Source of the DNA: Deltaproteobacteria bacterium
GTDB lineage: Bacteria; Desulfobacterota; Desulfobulbia; Desulfobulbales; Desulfobulbaceae
DNA: 9,073 nucleotides
Assembly: GCA_013151365.1 (NCBI GenBank)
Contig: JAADIK010000030.1
Span: forward strand, 1 to 9,073
Direction: 5' to 3'
Below the pieces are notes generated by a model, which was given only the letters and a program-made list of their open reading frames with translations, was not told where the DNA came from and searched no databases. The number at the start of each line of letters is the position of its first letter. Positions within the stretch are counted from its first letter, which is position 1. The translations under genes were made by a program, and so were the position numbers. Below are positions 5,645 through 9,073 of this stretch, piece by piece.

Positions 5645-7325
5645 TAATAATGGAGATCAGGAGCCAGAAGCCCATTATCCCGGCGAAGAGAAACCCGAAC
5701 AGGCCGATAATCGGAATCCCGTTCCATTTCGGAGGGATACCGGACAGAACGATAAGGGAAGAACCGATAATGAGCGAGGCCAGGACAATGGCAAAGGCGA
5801 TACGATTGGAGACCTGGTCCAGGGCGGACCGCAGCAGGTCAAGGCCGCTATGCTCGATCTCGATCTTCAGGCGTCCCCCCCGCAGTTGACTCATAATCGA
5901 ACCCAGCTCTTCAGGAAGCCCCCGAATCAACTTCAAATATTCGGAACTGGTGATGCTGGTCTCTTCCGCCAGCCGGCTCGGCCGCATCCGGTTCGACTTG
6001 ACCTTTCTCATGAACGGTTCGGCGAGGCTGATCAGTTCAAGGTCGGGGTCCAGCATCAGCCCGACCCCCTCGACCGTGGCCAGCGCCTTCATCATCAGGT
6101 AGAGATCGGGTTTGAAATAGAGTTTATGGTGGGCGACCAGGTGCAGGAGGTCCTGGAGGATTTTTCCGGCCTCCAGCTGTTTCAGCGGCAGATAGACGTA
6201 ACGGTCCAACAGCTCCGCGAGGTCGCGGGCCAGGGCGTCACGATCCACTTCGTCATACTGAATGGTCAGTTTGAGCACGCTCTCCGTCACCCGCCGTTCA
6301 TTGCGGGCCACGATATAGAACACCAGATCGGTAAAATCCTCGCAGTCCTTGCGGCCGAGCCGGCCCATCATCCCGAAATCAAGGAAACAGACCACATTGT
6401 CGGGCAGGATGGTGATATTCCCGGGATGGGGATCGGCATGAAAAAAACCATGCACGAAAATCTGTTCCATGATCAGGTTGGCGCCCCGGGCGGCAAGCAG
6501 GCGCAGGTCGGCGCCCTGCTGCCGCAGGGTCTCGACGTGCGACACCTTGACGCCCCTGACATATTCCATAACCAGGATTCGTTCGGTACAAAGATCGCTG
6601 TAAATCGCCGGCACATAGATGGCCGGATTGCCCTTGAACTGCCGGGCGAAACGCTGGATATTGAAGGACTCGACGGTATAGTCGATCTCCCGGGCCAGGC
6701 TGCGGGCGAACTCCTCGACAATGACCGTCGGCCGATGTCCCTGGACCTCTTCCAGATACTGTTCCATCAGCGAGGCAATGTGCGCGAGAATCTCCAGGTC
6801 GACGGCGATGATCTCTTCAATGTCCGGCCGCTGCACCTTGACCACGACCTCGCTCCCGTCAAGCAGGGTGGCCCGGTGCACCTGGCCGATAGAGGCCGCG
6901 GCCATGGGCCGCTCTTCAAAACTTTGAAACAGGTCACCGGGCTTTTTGCCGGTCTCGGTGAAAAAGATATCATCCACCGCCTCTGCCGGGAAAGGCGCGA
7001 CATCATCCTGCAGCTTGGCCAGTTCACTCAGATAGGCGGGAGCAACAAAATCAGGACGGGTTGAAAGCAGCTGGCCCAGCTTGATGAAAGTCGGCCCCAG
7101 TTCCTCCATGGCCATCCGCAGCCGTTCGGGCCGGGATTTTTTTTCTATCTGTTCGCGCGGCTTGCGGTTGATCATCTGCAGGCCGGTTTCAAGGTACTGG
7201 TCAATATGCAGCCCCTCGACCAGGTCGGCAAAACCGTACTTGAACAGGACCCGCAGAATCCGGCGGTAGCGGTTAAGATGCCGGTACGTGCGGCCTATGG
7301 CGCCAAGTTTCCTGATACTGAACAT
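5628..7325 (-). CDS. ubiB: AarF/UbiB family ABC1 atypical kinase
   Basis: Membrane-anchored protein-kinase-like ATPase; relatives support ubiquinone synthesis or quinone and lipid distribution. The 565-residue protein shows the complete family set: the KxGQ motif in 'FIKLGQLLSTRPD' (80-92), the alanine-rich loop 'AAASIGQVHRA' (142-152) in place of a glycine-rich loop, the ATP-site lysine in 'VVVKVQRP' (K163), the catalytic loop 'HADPHPGN' (296-303) and the DFG motif 'LDFGMMGRLG' (315-324). Two hydrophobic segments near residues 503-525 and 536-560 form the usual C-terminal membrane anchor. A good ribosome-binding site (GGGGGA) precedes ATG 7325. It is the third gene of a minus-strand operon, 23 bases after the phasin-like gene. 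The futalosine genes nearby suggest menaquinone as the quinone in this cell, so the role is likely menaquinone- or lipid-related; this is inference. A 483-codon open frame on the other strand is a shadow. Confidence 0.93.
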   Translation of the reverse strand: MFSIRKLGAIGRTYRHLNRYRRILRVLFKYGFADLVEGLHIDQYLETGLQMINRKPREQIEKKSRPERLRMAMEELGPTFIKLGQLLSTRPDFVAPAYLSELAKLQDDVAPFPAEAVDDIFFTETGKKPGDLFQSFEERPMAAASIGQVHRATLLDGSEVVVKVQRPDIEEIIAVDLEILAHIASLMEQYLEEVQGHRPTVIVEEFARSLAREIDYTVESFNIQRFARQFKGNPAIYVPAIYSDLCTERILVMEYVRGVKVSHVETLRQQGADLRLLAARGANLIMEQIFVHGFFHADPHPGNITILPDNVVCFLDFGMMGRLGRKDCEDFTDLVFYIVARNERRVTESVLKLTIQYDEVDRDALARDLAELLDRYVYLPLKQLEAGKILQDLLHLVAHHKLYFKPDLYLMMKALATVEGVGLMLDPDLELISLAEPFMRKVKSNRMRPSRLAEETSITSSEYLKLIRGLPEELGSIMSQLRGGRLKIEIEHSGLDLLRSALDQVSNRIAFAIVLASLIIGSSLIVLSGIPPKWNGIPIIGLFGFLFAGIMGFWLLISIIRHGRM

Positions 7326-7348
7326 GCTTCCCCCGGCAGAACGTCAGT

Positions 7349-7660
7349 TCATCCCTCGGATTGACCTTTTTCAACAACCTTCACCAGTTCATCGATCCGG
7401 GCGTTCAAGGCGGCGATATCGTCGTGAGTGGCGACATTCATCTTTTTGAGCTGCTCCGCAACCACCTGCTGGATTCGTTCTTCGAGCTGCTCCTTTATGG
7501 ATTCGGATTTTTTGACCAGTTCGTCGACAAACTGTTTGCCCTCCTCCTGGGTCATCTTGCCCTTGCCGATCAGTTCGCCTTTTAACGCCTCGATCTTGTC
7601 CTTGGTCAGGAAAACGGCCCCGGCGCTTAAGTATAAAACATTCTTGAGCAATTCATTCAT
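7349..7660 (-). CDS. Phasin-like coiled-coil protein
   Basis: A 103-residue, charged, mostly helical protein. An N-terminal stretch 'NVLYLSAGAVFLTKDKIEAL' (7-26) is followed by 'GKMTQEEGKQFVDELVKKSE' (34-53) and a long coiled-coil-like tail ending in 'ARIDELVKVVEKGQ'. This pattern is that of the small phasin-family proteins (polyhydroxyalkanoate granule-associated or synthesis-regulator type) often found beside ABC1-kinase genes in Desulfobacterota. There is no enzymatic motif. ATG 7660 was chosen because GGAGG lies six bases upstream; the in-frame extension to 7702 lacks such a site. It sits 59 bases after the RapZ-domain gene and 23 bases before ubiB, likely in one transcript. No PHA synthase is in the window, so an actual granule role is not shown. 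Confidence 0.75.
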   Translation of the reverse strand: MNELLKNVLYLSAGAVFLTKDKIEALKGELIGKGKMTQEEGKQFVDELVKKSESIKEQLEERIQQVVAEQLKKMNVATHDDIAALNARIDELVKVVEKGQSEG

Positions 7661-7719
7661 AATAATCCTCCATGGTTGAACATGATATTGATGACCGGCC
7701 ATCGCCGCCGATTTAAAAC

Positions 7720-8118
7720 TTACGCGCCGCCACCCTTCCCGGATGGCCTATCCTTGTCGATATCACGGTGAAAAATATCCGCGGTAAACGGTTGACCGTC
7801 CAAGAACCGCCGCAGAGACTCGGTCACGGCTACGGAACGGTGCCTGCCGCCGGTACAGCCCACGGCCAGGCGCAACTCTTCCCGGCCGGCCTTCTGATGA
7901 ACGGCAAGAAAAAATTCAAGAAAAACTTCCACCGAAATTAAAAACTCTTGACCGGTGGAATTATTCAAAACATATTGAGCAACAGGTTGATGCAGTCCGG
8001 TAAACGGTTTCAACTCCGGCACCCAATACGGATTGGGCAGAAAGCGCACATCAAAGACCGTGTCCGCCTCGGGAGGACCGTATTTGAAACCAAATGAAAA
8101 AAGTATGATATGCACCAA
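7720..8118 (-). CDS. Stand-alone RapZ C-terminal-domain protein
   Basis: 132 residues that match only the C-terminal half of the RNase adapter RapZ. Shared motifs are 'ILFSFGFKYG' (5-14), 'VFDVRFLPNP' (21-30), 'PFTGLHQPVAQYV' (38-50) and the highly conserved 'AVGCTGGRHRSV' (85-96), with 'HRD' near the end (117-119). In E. coli RapZ (284 residues) this domain binds glucosamine-6-phosphate and small RNA, while the N-terminal half carries a Walker-type nucleotide-binding site. No P-loop exists here and no upstream frame continues into one, so the protein is a natural single-domain form and not an evident fragment. The start is unusual: TTG at 8118 or GTG at 8115, both with weak ribosome-binding sites; no ATG fits because the family motif begins within seven residues. 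First gene of the rapZ-domain/phasin/ubiB operon. Confidence 0.85.
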   Translation of the reverse strand: MVHIILFSFGFKYGPPEADTVFDVRFLPNPYWVPELKPFTGLHQPVAQYVLNNSTGQEFLISVEVFLEFFLAVHQKAGREELRLAVGCTGGRHRSVAVTESLRRFLDGQPFTADIFHRDIDKDRPSGKGGGA

Positions 8119-8131
8119 TCTGCCAGCGACT

Positions 8132-8171
8132 CTATAATAAAAAAAATATCCGGATTCAGGTCATATTATAG
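8132..8171. repeat. Inverted repeat upstream of the RapZ-domain gene
   Basis: Perfect eight-base arms CTATAATA (8132-8139) and TATTATAG (8164-8171) are separated by 24 bases. Between them lies the short palindrome ATCCGGAT (8148-8155). The right arm contains a TATAAT on the minus strand. The AT-rich arms could arise by chance, but the position just upstream of the gene suits a control site. Confidence 0.35.
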
Positions 8172-8193
8172 TGCAGCTACCCCGTAAATACCA
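8165..8193 (-). promoter_or_regulatory. Promoter candidate for the RapZ-domain operon
   Basis: A perfect TATAAT -10 box (8170-8165 on the minus strand) would start transcription near 8158, about 40 bases before the gene. The -35 region is poor (TGGTAT at a 17-base spacing), so the promoter may need an activator or another sigma factor. The call rests mainly on the -10 box and its position. Confidence 0.35.
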
Positions 8194-8279
8194 GGATTGA
8201 ATATAAAGACCTTGTATCCGCACAGTGCTCGAACGCTCACGGATCAGGGAGAATGTCATCGTAATCTTTAAAAAACGCC

Positions 8280-8308
8280 TTGAGGTGCGAGGAGAAACGC
8301 TATAAAAT
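8280..8308 (+). promoter_or_regulatory. Promoter candidate for the flavodoxin gene
   Basis: TTGAGG (8280-8285) and TAAAAT (8303-8308) are spaced by 17 bases, with four and five matches to the sigma-70 consensus. Transcription would start near 8315 and leave a leader of about 180 bases. I saw no better candidate closer to the gene, although the AT-rich stretch 8440-8480 could hide one. Confidence 0.35.
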
Positions 8309-8498
8309 AATACACATAAGTTAAAACAAATGGTTATGTCAGTCTCCGGCCCGGCGGCCGCAAACATTTCCCATCTTTAAACCAGCCTTGCAGGGCGGAT
8401 GTTCGTGTTGCCCGCACCAACATCTCACACCACCTCGGGTTGTAATTTGTCCAAACATATTTCATTACACTTTGTTATTTAACCAAAGGAGAGAACTA

Positions 8499-9020
8499 AT
8501 GAAACAGCTTGTTGTGTACTCATCGAGGAGTGGAAATACAAAAAAATTGGCGGAATTCATTTTTTCCCGGCTGGACGGAGACAAAGAAATCAAACCGGTC
8601 GCGTCAGCCCCGGATCCGTCCGGTTATGATGTGGTAGCGGTCGGCTTCTGGTTCAAGGGCGGACAGCCTGATCCCGACAGTCAGGAATACCTGAAAAAAT
8701 GCACGGGCGTCGGCAAGCTCTTTCTCTTTGCGACCCACGGCTCGGCAGCCAACTCCGATTATGCCGCAATCGGCATGAACCGGGCGCGCGAACTGGCAGC
8801 GGGCGCTCAAATTGTCGGCGATTTCGACTGCCCCGGAGAAGTATCGGCAAAGACCCTGGAAAATGCCGCCAACAAGGACCCGCAACCGGCCTGGCTCAAA
8901 GACGCGCCGGCCGCCAAGGGACACCCGAACAGCGATGATTTCTATAAACTGGCCGAAGCGCTGACGGAAGCCGGCCTGATTGAGAAACGGCAGCCGCCGG
9001 AAAAAGGCATGTTTGTCTGA
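8499..9020 (+). CDS. Flavodoxin-like protein
   Basis: 173-residue FMN-binding electron-transfer protein of the flavodoxin fold. The N-terminus 'LVVYSSRSGNTKKLAE' (4-19) is the first strand plus the phosphate-binding loop. 'GYDVVAVGFWFKGGQPD' (around 42-58) and 'GKLFLFATHGSAA' (around 71-83) fit the later strands and the flavin-contacting loops. The sequence resembles the small flavodoxin-domain proteins common in anaerobes (Flavodoxin_3-like, including those paired with flavin reductases) more than classical FldA; the exact subfamily is not certain. ATG 8499 was chosen because AAAGGAGAG (8485-8493) is ideally placed; the upstream in-frame extension to 8388 is not family-like. It stands alone with its own leader, and no clear terminator follows it within the window. 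Confidence 0.88.
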   Translation: MKQLVVYSSRSGNTKKLAEFIFSRLDGDKEIKPVASAPDPSGYDVVAVGFWFKGGQPDPDSQEYLKKCTGVGKLFLFATHGSAANSDYAAIGMNRARELAAGAQIVGDFDCPGEVSAKTLENAANKDPQPAWLKDAPAAKGHPNSDDFYKLAEALTEAGLIEKRQPPEKGMFV

Positions 9021-9073
9021 ACCGTCCGCCTCTGCGTCGTTATTATTTATTTTCATATAAACCTGTAAGCCGC

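Larger units (their letters stand above)
8119..8498. other. Intergenic region between diverging genes, no protein gene seen
   Basis: About 380 bases, AT-rich in part, separate the RapZ-domain gene (-) from the flavodoxin gene (+). It holds promoter candidates in both directions, an inverted repeat (8132-8171) and a hairpin in the flavodoxin leader: TGCAGGGC (8389-8396) with GCCCGCA (8410-8416), one bulged A. It also holds a short GC-rich block (8346-8360). A 68-codon minus-strand frame inside it has no family-like features and no convincing start. I recognise no riboswitch or RNA family. Confidence 0.6.

Noticed and set aside
5613..7064. A 483-codon open frame on the plus strand opposite ubiB
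   Set aside because: It lies inside a complete ABC1-kinase gene on the other strand, shows no family motif and is rich in residues expected from antisense reading of GC-rich codons.
8161..8367. A 68-codon minus-strand ORF upstream of the RapZ-domain gene
   Set aside because: Irregular composition, no motif and no convincing ribosome-binding site; it overlaps promoter-like and AT-rich sequence.
8378..8460. N-terminal extension of the flavodoxin to 8388
   Set aside because: The Shine-Dalgarno at 8485-8493 and the flavodoxin N-terminus both fix the start at 8499.

Overview
The window looks like a chromosomal piece of a moderately GC-rich anaerobic bacterium, most likely in the Desulfobacterota (former Deltaproteobacteria). 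This rests on three things: a futalosine-type menaquinone cluster, a glucosyl-3-phosphoglycerate synthase homologue, and an ABC1-kinase/phasin pair. The phylum is my inference. No mobile elements, CRISPR arrays or rRNA genes were seen.

Layout. Bases 1-2487 (+ strand) hold a tight menaquinone operon. It contains the 3' end of an amidohydrolase (probably aminodeoxyfutalosine deaminase), then mqnA (chorismate dehydratase), menG (demethylmenaquinone methyltransferase) and a ubiX-type flavin prenyltransferase. A possible 14-codon leader ORF and a hairpin lie just before mqnA. Bases 2488-2740 hold a tRNA-Gln(CUG) gene with its own promoter. Bases 2741-5437 (- strand) hold a two-gene glycosyltransferase unit: gpgS (GT81 type) followed by a GT4-type glycosyltransferase. 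The GT4 frame is broken once near its N-terminus. An intrinsic terminator sits across the gpgS stop codon, between the two genes. A strong promoter lies in front of gpgS, placed so that the furthest upstream ATG cannot be in its transcript. Bases 5438-5627 carry a compact foldable segment of unknown role.

Bases 5628-8118 (- strand) form a second operon: a stand-alone RapZ C-terminal-domain protein, a phasin-like coiled-coil protein, and an AarF/UbiB ABC1 kinase. Bases 8119-8498 are non-coding and AT-rich in part, with diverging promoter candidates. Bases 8499-9020 (+ strand) encode a flavodoxin-like protein.

How the genes fit together. The first operon covers an early step (chorismate dehydratase, deaminase) and late steps (C-methylation, supply of prenyl-FMN to a UbiD-type decarboxylase) of menaquinone synthesis by the futalosine route. 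UbiB is a quinone- or lipid-related ATPase-like kinase and is thematically close. GpgS makes glucosyl-3-phosphoglycerate, the precursor of glucosylglycerate solutes, and the adjacent GT4 enzyme may extend that product. The most interesting parts are the gpgS/GT4 unit with its control signals and the orphan RapZ C-terminal domain.
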